NCBI RefSeq assembly: GCF_921293095.1
Contig: NC_060259.1
Location: forward strand, 8,432,001-8,496,000
Length of the DNA stretch: 64,000 nucleotides
Source of the DNA: Ischnura elegans
Taxonomy: Eukaryota > Arthropoda > Insecta > Odonata > Coenagrionidae
Direction: 5' to 3'
Shown here: piece by piece, positions 1 to 11,157 of the stretch
How positions within the stretch are numbered: position 1 is the stretch's first letter
Layout of the letters: each line of letters begins with the position of its first letter
Program-made: the position numbers and the translations under genes
Notes under the pieces: model-generated
Seen by the model: only the letters and a program-made list of their open reading frames with translations
Databases searched by the model: none
Told to the model about the DNA's origin: nothing

Positions 1-295
1 ATTTGCAAAATATCGCAGCAAATATATTTTTAGTCTTCAAGATCATTGATCAGTATCATCGAGAGTCCGGACTAAGCCGATCCGTATGACCGAGAATCTA
101 CTGTATTTAGTATTTATTAATCAAGCTTTATTAGGAAAACTAGGTATTTTTGTTGAAAAAAACGGAACGTATGGCATCACAGAATTTAATTCCTAGATAG
201 CCGTAAAAACTTAATAAAATACACGAAATATTAAAAAATTATGACCCCCCGGTGGAGTGCGCCCCCCCTAGCATTTGACTCACGAGCCGCCACTG
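1..295. mobile_element. hAT-like DNA transposon terminus (left part outside window)
   Basis: The segment ends at 295 in a terminus whose reverse complement starts CAGTGGCGGCTCGTGA, the CAGTGGCG type of end common in animal hAT elements. The next bases would begin an 8-bp target duplication (296-303), but the other end is outside the window, so this cannot be confirmed. No transposase coding is visible; a C-rich/G-rich patch lies at 244-270. Confidence 0.45.
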
Positions 296-1525
296 GGTTC
301 GGGGCTCCATGATGGCTGTTTATTTTGTTGTCTTCATTGTGATCATACGGCGTCAACTTTTTCGTTTATTTTAATTGCGACAAGCATAGACGTGAGACTA
401 TTCTTTTATCATCATAATGGCGTTTAGGTATTTAAGCAGTGTCATTTCCAGCGCGGAGAAGTGAAGACTCCACATTCTACTCTCCTCAAAAACATACCGA
501 AAGGTTAGCGGGGGCTAAAACAGTGGCTTTTTTTTCGAAGAAATGACATTTGTTGGAGGGCATCTTGTTATTATATTGGAAGGGCTACGGAAGATTTTGG
601 GAAGAGGCGAGCACAAGACACATTTGGTGTAATTGTTGCTTTTAACCTTCTAGCAGGCATGATTGTTATTTCTACACAACCGGGCGAATGGCGTACTTTG
701 CCCATGTCATGTGCATATATGATAACACTCGATTTTTGCTAAAATTAATCTTTATTTGTAGAAATTAGTCAAATCTTGTACATTTATAGGTGATACAGAT
801 ATAAAGGTACACAGGTGGTACACTGCCGGTCGCACGGTGTAATTTATACGCCATGTGTGACAGGTTCCCCTTGCTGATCTAAAAAAATTAGCTACAATAC
901 CTCGAACTTTGAAAACTTGCAATATAGACAATCATAGTACATTGTAGGAATAAACAAGGCCATTATAGCCCAGAAAGTACGTATGATGTTGCAATCCTTG
1001 GTTTTCGAAGATTGACGTATTTTATACGCCAGCACGCGCGGTCCAGGGTCATCAACTTTTATTCCATCCTATTTATTAATGGAAATTATATTTCGGGATG
1101 GTTGTTTTAGCACATAGGTACTGTGTTAGTAAACTCCCTTTGGAGTAAAGTGAATTACAAGTGTTCGAGAAATATGGCATTTTATAATCATTTTGTGTCC
1201 TTAATAATTATGTCTGTACGTATGTTGTTGACCACCGCCAGCCTTTATGGCATGTGCTCTCGCAAGAGTAGTTTTCATTTTTAATGTAGAAGTTATCAGT
1301 ACAAGCAATGAAAAAATTAACATTTTGGCGAACACCAACCCTTGCTAGTGTAGTTGTCGTATCTCCGTGTTTGAAATGACACTGCTTAAATACCTAAACG
1401 CCATTATGATGATAAAAAAACAGTCTCACATCTATGCTTGTCGCAAGTAAAATTAATGAAAAAGTTGACGCCGTATGATCACAATGAAGACAACAAAATA
1501 TTTAGCCATCATGAAGCCCCGAACC
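296..1525. repeat. Long inverted repeat with SINE-like arms
   Basis: The left arm (about 296-452) and right arm (about 1373-1525) are near-identical reverse complements of ~155 bp, with about 920 bp between them. Just outside the right arm, on the minus strand (1521-1580), is a tRNA-like promoter: a box A-like TAGTGGTTAGCA and box B-like GGTTCGGGGC. The left arm starts at the same box B and its head is missing where the hAT terminus begins. The arms are therefore probably two oppositely oriented copies of a tRNA-derived SINE, the left one cut by the hAT insertion. Confidence 0.55.
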
Positions 1526-1771
1526 CTGGTCCCCTGGGTGGTAGCCGTAAATGCTAACCACTACCCCACCTGACCCGCCTGCAGATAGATGCAACATTAT
1601 GGAATTATACACGGCTTGTGAAAAACACCACATGAAAATTAATTAATTACAGCCAAACTAAGGCCCATTCAACGGAACCACTACTAGTTCAGGGATGTGT
1701 TCACCATGCCGAAGGCCATAAAAAATACGGCATTGAAAAAGGATGAGCAAGTTTCGTGGTCTCCCCTTATA
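662..1771 (+). repeat. Dispersed repeat, copy A
   Basis: This stretch aligns by eye, with many substitutions and small indels, to 47138-48216 (copy B) in the same orientation. Shared landmarks in order: a ...ACTTTGCCCATG... block, CATATATGATAACA, a GTATTTTATACGCCAGCACG-like block, the SINE-like right arm and the block ending at GTGGTCTCCCCTT. No coding potential is apparent. The family is not recognised. Confidence 0.6.
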
Positions 1772-4401
1772 AGTGACACCTAATTTCTAACTGGAATAAT
1801 GAACAGCTCATTACAACAATGCTTAAAGCTACAATTGCATTGCAAACTATATGAAAATGTTTAACGATGCAAAAGCATGGATTCTAATTTAGTTTAGATT
1901 TTACCAAATATGAAAATAAGTCTACTTATGTAAACTGATCAATTTATAGAGGTCCATGAAAATGCTATGCTGGTAATTAATAACTACAAGTAAGTTGAAG
2001 AAGGGTAAAATGACATACCTATAAGTATGCTGAGTAACAAAAAAATATAAAAAAACACAAAAAAGAAATAAAGATAGAGTACATTAATTGACAAAAATAC
2101 TAGCAAAAGTGATATTAAAATCACTCCTAGCCTAAGCTATGAAATGGAACTGAGGAAAGTGAAAGGAGTTAAACTAGGGAAATAAGAAAAAAAATTCACT
2201 TTAACACAAGTATACCTTATATGTTGGATGGATGAATCGCTATCCCCAATGAAACTAACATATTACTTACTATCTTAAGCAATTCCTTAAATAACTAGTG
2301 AATATCACCATTCTTTAGTATGATGAATGAATCATGGCAAACCCATGTTGAAATTTTTTCTCGTCTAAATGGTGCGATCAGGAAGACTTGCACTGAAGGC
2401 GATACAAATCGATTTTTAAAAATACCACGACATGAAATGCCCTTTTGCTCAAAGGAATGCTACAGGGATGTTATGAAGATTACTTTTACATGAGTGAACG
2501 CTAGAAAGGGTGTGATGGAGATTAAAATTTAGGAGAAGAGGAATAAAAACATAGACGGTCACAATTAAATACAACTGAAAAACATGTGAAATAAATAAAT
2601 TTCCAACTGGGTATTTAAACGCACCTCAAAGGATATCAGATAACAGGAAAGAGTATAAATTAATGAAATGGATAATCAAGTAATGCACAAAAATTAAAAA
2701 TGGACACAACTATTACACACCTTTGTCATGCATTTCAGATATAAGAGGGAAGGTCGCACTGAACAAAATATTCAATCACTAAACATTGGAAATGACACTT
2801 CCATATCAGACAACAGGAGATTAAGTAATAGTAGACAATAAACTGCAATTAATAGTAGCTTAATAGTGTAGTTACAATAACTGGACAATAACCTCATCAG
2901 GCAAAAATACTATTAAAAAGCCAACCTAAGGAAAATGCTAAAGACCAATAAAATATCCACCGACAACTCAAACTCAATTACCAAGAAATGTCAAAGCACA
3001 TCGTCTAACATGCTTCAGCATCACAATATGTTTCATTTATACTTCTATTTGAATTGACTTAGCATACAAAGTTGGTTGGACTGCAAAATCTCAATTGAAA
3101 GCAAAACCCAATACTAGCACTTTAATCCAGCATTCACTCAAAAAATAACGCTTATCTTAAATGAGTATATTGACACTGACTATTCGACAATCAGCCTTTA
3201 ACGTAATCTAAAGGTAACTGAAGGAAAATCATAATAATCACTAAGACCCAACGACCGACATCACCGTACACATGGGGTGAAAAGCATCTCAATTAAAGGA
3301 AGGGGTGAAGAGGCTAATCGGGACACCCAGGGCAAAATTTCACAGATGACTCTTCAACAGAATTTATCTCTAATTCTTTATGCTTATGATGAAGTATCAA
3401 CACACATGGACTTGAAACAGACACATAAAAGAATTTTTCCCACATGTGGGTTAATAAACAGGCATACATTACCCATTCCAATATTTTCGCTTATTTTTAG
3501 AGGTCCTCGGAGATAGTAAAGCACAAACACGACAAGCAAGAACCAAAAGGCCCACAAATATGTCCACGACCATACGATCCAAGACTTAGTTTTTCGTAAA
3601 ATACCTATCATTCTAACAAGGTAAGTTTTTTCGCGTATAATGTTTCACAATTCATTCTGAAAATGACACTAACTAATACGACAGACCGCCTTCCAACTGC
3701 TTAAAGAAGTACTGCTTTTCTTGTTTCACTGAAGTTACGACCAGCTACTTGAGTATTTTCTTGATTCACTGGAGGTACGACCAGTTACGACTGTATCGCC
3801 CATCCAGCGAGTTCACTTTCGATGGTTAATGCAGGAATCCAACTGTACGAGTTTATAGAGTAGACCGACTACAATAAATACATTTGTATGCAGAGCCAAA
3901 TATAAAGACTGACATTTTAAAATTTTAGACAACGAATCAATATGATATGCATTTAAAAGTATTTTATCCAGTTTCGTCTTTCAAAAACAGTACAACCGAT
4001 CTTTATTATGATTTACCATATGAAGTTGGAAAACTGACAAAGAACAAAACAACAACGTTACAGCGCAGCGGGAATTTAACATTACAAATAGGAGTACCTA
4101 ACCTAGACCAATATTAAGGTTACACTGACCCCAAAATAAGTATCTTCTGATCAGCACATAAATTGTACATCATTTTCTTTCGCATTCCAATTATTATCAT
4201 GCTTTGGTTATTTTTCCTTATGCATGTAGTCATGTTATACTAATAAAGGGGACCATTGTGAATCAAGCTTTAGTTGCTGGTCCGAACTATCACTCCGAAT
4301 ATCTAGAAAAAAATACTGATGTATAATACTGAAATTCCCTTTCATTTATCTAATGAATGTCTAAGTTTTAAATGGAGAAAAGTTTTACTAACATCAGATA
4401 C
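1772..4401. other. AT-rich stretch, no gene seen
   Basis: I see no conserved protein, RNA gene or clear repeat boundary here. The short open frames at 3277-3611 resemble nothing known and lie on both strands of the same bases. Probably decayed intergenic DNA downstream of the HSPA14-like gene. Confidence 0.5.
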
Positions 4402-5700
4402 CCCTAGTAGAAAAAATTGTGTTCTTTTGGTGTTCTTTATATGTTCATTCAGTGTTCAAGTGTTCTTTTGATGTTCTTTTGGTGTTCTTTTATGTTCACC
4501 AATTTCTTGGTGTGTTCTTTTGATGTTCAATTTATGTTCTTTTTATGTTCATCTCAGTGAACACAAAATGAACATTTTTCTTTGTTCATTTTGTGTTCCC
4601 TTTGAGTTCATTTTATGTTCACCATGGTGAACACAATATGAACGTTTTTTTATGCGTTCATTTTATGTTCACCATGGTGAACACAAATTGAACATTTTTT
4701 TATATGTTCATTTTATGTTCACTATGTTGAACACAAAATGAACATTTTTCTTTATGTTCCCTTTGAGTTCATTTTATGTTCACCATGGTGAACACAATAT
4801 GAACATTTTTTATGCGTTCATTTTATGTTCACTTTGTGTTCATTTTATGTTCACCATGGTGAACACAAATTGAACATTTTTTTATATGTTCATTTTATGT
4901 TCACTATGTTGAACACAAAATGAACATTTTTCTTTGTTGTTCTTTAAAATAAACCAGTATAAAAATTCTCATTCCTTGGAGGTGATTGTGGATAACTGCA
5001 GTTCATGTGTCATGACAAGTAGCTTTACATAAAATAAGTAATACTGATGATTTTGGAGACTTTGCCTACCAAAAATGAGTTTGAATTTCGCCATCTTGAA
5101 ATCCACAAAACTGTATTTTTTAGCAGTTTTCCATAATATTTCTAGAAATTTAAAATAATGAATTTCCGGGAAAATTATCCCAAAATGAAGGCATATCATC
5201 AAAAAATGGACATTGAACGATCCGAGAATGCAATCAAGGAACACCTGAAATCACTCTCAATATGTACTTTATTGCATACTAAACAGGGATAAGGCCTGAG
5301 CATTTGACTTCTACAAATAAGTTCATTTCTAATAAAAAAAGCTGGAAATAAAATGATTTGAAACTAATTCAAAAACTGACATCTGATCCACAAAGATTCG
5401 AAAGTGTTCATGGTAATGATGGGCATGTGAAAGCTTTTTCTTTGTTGTTCAACAAAATGTTCTTTCTATGTTCATTTTGTGTTCTTTTGATGTTCAAAAA
5501 AGTGTTCATTTTGTGTTCAAATTATGTTCTTTTTATGTTCACAGACGAGTGTTCATTTTGTGTTCTTTTTATGTTCTTTCTGTCACAAAACACATAAAAA
5601 GAACATAAAGTGAACATTCGGTGAACATAGAAGGAACACAATTTGAACATTAAATGAACACAAAAAAAACACTGAGTGAACACACTTTTTTCTACTAGGG
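4402..5700. mobile_element. TIR element built of palindromic GTTCA/TGAAC arrays
   Basis: Terminal inverted repeats CCCTAGTAGAAAAAA...TGTGTTC (left 4402-4424) and its reverse complement (right 5678-5700) are flanked by TAC on both sides (4399-4401 and 5701-5703), a likely 3-bp target duplication. Inside, 4424-4940 and 5440-5690 are arrays of GTTC(A/T)TTTT-type words; the left array holds repeated palindromes TTCACCATGGTGAA. Two ~181 bp higher-order units follow each other (palindrome centres near 4626, 4676, 4725, then 4786, 4857, 4906). The core, 4940-5440, is unique AT-rich DNA. No transposase is present, so it is non-autonomous; the superfamily is unknown. Confidence 0.65.
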
Positions 5701-5703
5701 TAC

Positions 5704-7404
5704 CAGTGAAGAAATGTTTTGCTCTGCCACAATGGCGTATCTGCTCTATATGCAGACCTCCAGAACTGGGTATGCATTGAAACGAGCACAACACGATGCT
5801 TCTCATGTTTCCTTACATCGCGTGATGATTTTAATTTTTTCTGGTGACACAACTTCCTGCTTTGTGGATGACAACAGTTCCCCAGTGATCCTAACAGCAA
5901 AACTGTTAATAGTGACAAACCATGACGCAGAGTACCCCAAGACATTGAAAATAAAGTACCATATGAGTTACACACCAGTTAATGAGCATGTGGGATGAAA
6001 AAATGTTGTTTCCTTTGAACTGGGGTGCATTATGTATACCATGACTGCGCATAGGTTGCATGGAATCTTTTTGACCGAGGTGAATCAAAAACTGAAAATA
6101 TGGAGACTATGATGGGGTGAACCCCCTTCCATAGTAAAAAATTAACTCCATTGAAGGAAGTGGAGAAAATTTAAGATTTTTCTGTGAGTATCCCATTGTG
6201 TGAGGAAGAGAGGGAAACATCTCGAGTCATATGGTAAACCTAATACCTATGAGTTAGCCCCAAAGATGATGGCCGAGTCGGATATTGAAACTTCGGCAGT
6301 AATGCAGTTCCTGTCCCAGTGGCGATCTTCACTTCAACTTCTTCAAGTCTATCTGCTGGGAGCTCAGCACTGAATCTTTCTTAGCTATTTAATGTTCATT
6401 GAACATGAAAATATGGTATAATTACTCACTGATACTTGGATTATATCAAGCATTTTTTAATATTTGCTTAGGGAAATGTTATCAACCACTTCAATAAATA
6501 TCATGCCACAAGTATAATAATGCAGCCCTCATTAGTATTTTTGATTTCACACGTGATGAGACAAGTAGAAAAATGTAGGATAACATATATCCCAAGAGAA
6601 TGCTCTAGGAATAATGAATGTGTCAATCAGTGTTTCTAAAATACCTCAAAATAGAGCAATATGAATTGATGGTGTTTGGTAATCTTTTGTTAAAGGCATA
6701 ATCTGGAAGGTCACCCATTTTGTAGGAAACATTAAAAATCCTCTTTCAGACATATTTCCAATTTTTGTTTACTCCTTATATATGTGCATTACGATGCATA
6801 TACGTCTCTGTATTTTATAGTACATGCTACTTACTACATTACTATCAGGGTGAGAATCGCATAGCTGGGAACTTAAGCTTTGCTTTGTGTTCTAGCACTA
6901 GGAGTCGGGGAAGTAGAAAAGAATTTAGGAATAGAGAAAAATGCCTTGGTGAGACTTAAGTGGATGGTAAGAAGTCAAACTGGGCCTTTCAAGGCACAGA
7001 AGGCATAGGCAATACCCAAAGTTTGAGCTCAATGCAAAATGTAGTTGCTCATGATGGCTGTGGGGAATGACTTTTGAAAGTGACTGTACATCAATGTTTG
7101 CCTTAAAAATCCTTTAGCTGTTGGACTTATAAATTTCATCTTAGCATACATCACCATGAACCACTCACATTAGTATGGCCTAAAGTCAAAGAGTCAAATT
7201 GTTACTTTCTAAGTGTATGCTATATTTTTAAAGGGTAACATCATTTCTACTGTCATGATTGTCCACTATATTTTTTCCATTTCTGTATTTGAAGTTTAAA
7301 GCTAAAATAAATATAGCCATGGTAACTACACATTCAGCACTAGCAGAAGTCACAAGACTGCTGACCAGATAAAATGACAATGCAGAAATTTGTGCAAAAC
7401 AAAT
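5704..7404. other. Intergenic stretch, no gene seen
   Basis: AT-rich sequence between the palindromic element and the poly(A) signal of the HSPA14-like gene. The scattered short open frames carry no recognisable domain or splice context. Confidence 0.45.
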
Positions 7405-7424
7405 ATTTTTCAACAAGAATTCAT

Positions 7425-7430
7425 TTTATT
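7425..7430 (-). promoter_or_regulatory. HSPA14: Poly(A) signal AATAAA of HSPA14-like gene
   Basis: On the minus strand AATAAA lies about 150 bases downstream of the predicted stop codon at 7583-7585, a normal distance for a 3' UTR. The cleavage site would be near 7405-7415. Confidence 0.5.
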
Positions 7431-7582
7431 GGCACAATTTACTTTCAATAAAAAAATATTAAAATACTGTCATTACAGCACAAATATGGGTAGAGCAAAA
7501 GTATAATAGAACAAATGGAAATCCACAGGTGCATGTGGTCACAGCTCCAGATTTAGTATTTTCAAAAGTTTCACAGCCACTG

Positions 7583-7619
7583 TCAACATTTACATATTTT
7601 GCAATCTAAAGCACCATCC
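7583..7619 (-). CDS. HSPA14: HSPA14-like Hsp70, terminal coding exon (predicted)
   Basis: A strong acceptor (polypyrimidine then CAG) precedes 7619 on the minus strand. The exon gives one base to finish a split Gly codon, then Asp-Gly-Ala-Leu-Asp-Cys-Lys-Ile-Cys-Lys-Cys and a TGA. The phase (one base needed) fits exactly the two bases left by the 10114-10172 exon. The resulting C-terminus continues the position where vertebrate HSPA14 has an Asp-Gly turn near its end, but it is cysteine-rich and shorter, so homology alone would not prove it. Support is phase, acceptor and the poly(A) signal downstream. A different terminal exon remains possible. Confidence 0.5.
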
Positions 7620-8625
7620 CTGAAAAAAGATAACAAGTGGTTCAGTTAGAACTCCCATAAAAGCTGATACATATGAGTTTTGAAACATATAAATATGATT
7701 GTGAATAAATCCTTTAAAATGTTAGGCTTTATTTCCAGATCAACTATAGACATAAAAATATTTATGTATATGTTAAGGGTCTCATTTATCAGTCTAATAT
7801 TGCCAATCTTCGAGTATTGCCCCTAAGTCTGAAGTCCAAACTATGGAAGTTATAAAAATAGATAGAAAAATGTCAGGTACATTATGGCACCCGCCACTTA
7901 AGTCGAGGATTTTGCATCCCATTGTACGACAAACCTTCTTTTCTGCAAGAGGGGAAAAAACCTAATCTTAGATACATGCAAGCACAGAAAGAAGCCCAAA
8001 ATACAATAGTAATGAAAAAATATCTCATTGCAGATGTTTCGGCCAGTTTGGAGTCCCAGTGGCTGTGTCATATTCTCAAAATGCTCAAGAAAACTTGGTA
8101 AGCTTGTTTCTAGCCAGTTGTTGATTGGAAAATGGCAGGTGGATGAGAGCTCATGGGTAAACGGCAGTGTTGCTTCCAGGACATTATATTCCAAGTTCCA
8201 ACTATTGTAAAGAAGACCCGCTAAATTTTTATTATAATATCATATCATTACCATAATCCAAAATTCTGTTTCTAAAAGATTTGCCATGCATGTGATTACT
8301 TGTCATTATTCCCTGAAAGGAGATCCTACATATAATTCCACCCACACACTTTCCTTGAGACTGTCTTCCGGACACATCTTTTCTGTATCTCATTGTAAAT
8401 ATTTATAATTTATCATGAGAACAAATGATGCCAGCGTTCTAAGCGACTCTGAGAACAAACAAGAATCCATGAATAAATGATCAATTTTCTCATTTTTCCA
8501 ACACGCTACACATTAGGATTACTGATTCACTGAAAATAGTAGCAGATCCAGAGGGGTGCTTGAGTATCCAATTTACAATAGAATAAATGGTCATTTTGTT
8601 CAGACCCCCACTTCTGCTTGTACAT
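7620..8625. other. HSPA14-like intron, first part
   Basis: Intronic DNA between exons 7583-7619 and 10114-10172. No gene on either strand is convincing. A short open segment with splice-like edges at 8034-8097 (plus strand) was considered and rejected. Confidence 0.4.
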
Positions 8626-9096
8626 CCCAGTGAGAAATGGGTGGTGGAATCCACGTTGACTCGTGGATATATGGTGGTGGTGGATATTGAGTGGTTGGAC
8701 CCACGTGGAATCCACGTTGATTTCAAGTGGATTTGTGGTGATTAGCATAAAATGTTAAACAGAATTTCTAATTTGTGGAACTTAACTCTCTGGTGACATT
8801 GCGTCATTTATCATCCTGAAACCATGCTAGTTATGTGAAAATGTATCGCACATTCTATTTTTATATAATTCGTGGAAAGGCAGCCATGAGAGCACATGAA
8901 AAATCGTAGACACATATATAGAAGGTTTAGATATATGTAGAGTGGTTGAGGTATTAATGGTTTTAGGACAGCACCTACTGCTGTTTTAATTTTTCCACCA
9001 AATTTCCACGTGGGTTCCACGTTGATTCCACGACCAAAAACACGTGGTATCCACGTTACATCTCCACGTGGGTTCCACCACCCATTTCTCACTGGG
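8626..9096. mobile_element. MITE with ~34-bp inverted termini and CCACGTGG motifs
   Basis: The left end begins CCCAGTGAGAAATGGGTGG and the right end is its reverse complement; the pairing continues inward through GTGGAAYCCACGT for about 34 bp. CCACGTGGGTTCCACG-like words recur near both ends (8640-8720 and 9005-9080), as subterminal repeats often do. No coding sequence. No clear target duplication beyond AT. DNA just right of it (9097-9141) ends in a hAT-like CAGTGGCGGATTAAG terminus on the minus strand, so it may sit inside a hAT remnant. Confidence 0.55.
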
Positions 9097-9141
9097 ATTA
9101 ACCGCCAGGACTCCCACCTTGATTCTTAATCCGCCACTGAC

Positions 9142-10113
9142 TGAGCAAACATTAATTTGTGCTGCCTCTCATATTCAATGATACTATTCTTGTAATCAGG
9201 AAAAATCTAGTGATGCAAGGTATTAATTTGTCAAGAGGGTAGCATTCAAAGTTGTAATAAATGACCTTAAAATTCTGAGGTGGTGGCATTGGACAAGATG
9301 GATGCTGCACCCTCATTTCATGTGCGCACTGAAGCAAAATTAGAACATATGTACTCTAATTTCATTCTCATGGCCATGCAAATAGTGGAAGATTCGCCGA
9401 ATTTCCCATGTTACAAATAAATGATTTTCATTTACATGATCATTCAAATGACCTAAGACAGCCAAAAAACCCCTTTTGGAGATATTTACATTTCAAATTT
9501 AATTGGAATTTGGTTTCCTGGCCTTCTGACACATTCCCTTAAGCCAAATAGTATCTAAACTTGATCACTCTGTACCAGAGCATTGCAAGTTGGTAGAATT
9601 TTGGAATTATCAAATTCAGAAAATTATGCAGTAGATTTCTCTCCTGGGGAATAAGGCCCCATTCAAATCTCTTAGGGATCTTACTCGTGAGTTGAAGGAA
9701 GTTGAGAATTCTTTGGTAATTGTGGCCCATTTGTTCACAGTGATGATGGAATGGTTCCACCACATGTCACCTGATACAACCACTTCATTAGATCCCAGTC
9801 TTAATACAAATAATCTGTAGTGCAGTCACCCCAAGTTGGTTATCACACATATTTCACGGGATTCCTAATAATTGGATATATTTATTCAGCTATTATTAAA
9901 AACTATTTTCATCACTTATCATGCTATAAAGCGGCCTAAATAAACATACAACAAATGAGTACCAGTATATAATGTTGAGAAGGGGGTCTTTATATTAAGT
10001 TGTTTACATAACCCAATACAGCATAATTTGCCAAAAAGTATCTTAACAACTCAAAACCCACACTTTAAGAAAATACAGCATGATGTAACAGGAAAATACA
10101 GCACAGTACTTAC
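9142..10113. other. HSPA14-like intron, no gene seen
   Basis: AT-rich intronic sequence leading to the donor of the 10114-10172 exon. Open frames here have no recognisable domain. Confidence 0.4.
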
Positions 10114-10172
10114 CCATCAATTGATAATTCTAACACAGCATTTCCAACTCCAAATGCTTTAGGAACAACAAC
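10114..10172 (-). CDS. HSPA14: HSPA14-like Hsp70, penultimate exon
   Basis: On the minus strand the exon follows a TTTTTCAG acceptor and ends GATGG|GTAAGTA, a near-consensus donor. It starts in phase 0, matching the end of the 25565-25713 exon, and encodes VVVPKAFGVGNAVLELSIDG-type sequence (the last Gly is split). This lines up with the substrate-binding region of HSPA14 that reads QVVL...DILAVLTMKRDG in vertebrates: the pattern VV, then L-E-L, then D-G is kept. The exon is only 59 bp and sits 15.4 kb from the preceding exon, because the intron has been filled with transposons. Confidence 0.65.
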
Positions 10173-10348
10173 CTGAAAAATTGATATTTTAACAACTACT
10201 TAAAAATAATAATTAACTAGTATAAAGAATTAACAATTAAATTAAGATAGCATTTAATACAATTTGAAAAATGATATAATAATCAATCATTTAGAGTACA
10301 TATGCAGTCCCGGACAGAAAAATCTTACTAGTCAAGAGCCAAAAATTC

Positions 10349-10975
10349 TGTAAGGCCTTGAGCCGTCTACTGGGGCTTCGATCTGTGGGAAGCTTCTATT
10401 ACATCGAGAACGGCCCATTGTAAGCAGTGGAAGTACGACCTCACTGCGGGGCGTAGCCTGAGTTTTCCGACTAGCCCTAGCCGGTCGACTGTCCCAGTCC
10501 GTCGCTGCGGAAGGAATCAAATTGCGGGCTCCCTATATATTTGGGAGAGCAAGAAGATCCGGGGCCTTTTTTTGGGATTCGTCCGTTGTGGCATGTTGTG
10601 TCCTCTCACCTCAATGCCGCTCCGGGGGTGCCTCGCCGCCAGATTCGCCAAACTACGTAAGCTTGGGAGCCCTTTCTTTCCCACTTTCCAAATTATTCCC
10701 TTCACCCCTTCTCCTTTGTTCCATGTGCCGTGGTCGTCTTTTCCGGGGAAGCCTCGCCGCCAGATTCGCCAAACTACGTAAGCTTGGGAGCCCTTTCTTT
10801 CCCACTTTCCAAATTATTCCCTTCACCCCTTCTCCTTTGTTCCGTGTGCCGTGGTCGTCTTTTCGGCAGGGTTTTTGGTTTGTCTTAAGTTCATTTTGTG
10901 GCAATAAATTGCATTTTTTTTTTAATGTATTGCTGCCTGCTTACTGCCACCACCTTCACCCATAGTTCAGCCTGA
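10349..10975 (+). repeat. GC-rich promoter-like/solo-LTR-like segment with 121-bp tandem duplication
   Basis: A GC-rich island inside AT-rich intron. It carries a TATA-like CTATATATTT (10533-10540), a tandem duplication of 121 bp (10622-10742 and 10743-10863, nearly identical) and AATAAA at 10903-10908. TATA box, transcribed leader and poly(A) signal in that order, with no protein, suggest a solo LTR or a TRIM-type element. I could not find a reliable target duplication or matching second LTR. The 147-codon open frame over it is low-complexity and not a convincing gene. Confidence 0.4.
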
Positions 10976-11157
10976 ATTGACATTGATTTGGCAGTGCTGC
11001 TGAACCAAGCCCCAAAGAACAACAAACAATTAGTGCATTGAGCGAGGGCCTTTTTCCCTACTGGTCATAACTGTTTTGAACCCCACAAAGGAAAACATTT
11101 GACCCACGAATTTAAGGACAGGGTGCCCCAGATGGAGCTTTTCTCAATGAGCACTTA

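Noticed and set aside
4424-4940. CRISPR-like array of short repeats
   Set aside because: Units are overlapping palindromes without unique spacers, inside a eukaryotic TIR element.
5358-5998. Several overlapping open frames on both strands
   Set aside because: They read through the GTTCA/TGAAC arrays and give low-complexity Phe/Cys/Leu-rich peptides; repeat translation, not genes.
8034-8097. Plus-strand exon-like segment (CFGQFGVPVAVSYSQNAQENL between AG and GTAAGC)
   Set aside because: Open and splice-bounded, but only 21 codons, no recognised family, weak polypyrimidine tract, and it sits inside an intron of a gene on the other strand with no neighbouring exons.
10522-10965. 147-codon open frame
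   Set aside because: Covers the tandem-duplicated GC-rich unit, repeats itself and has no domain; likely repeat sequence.
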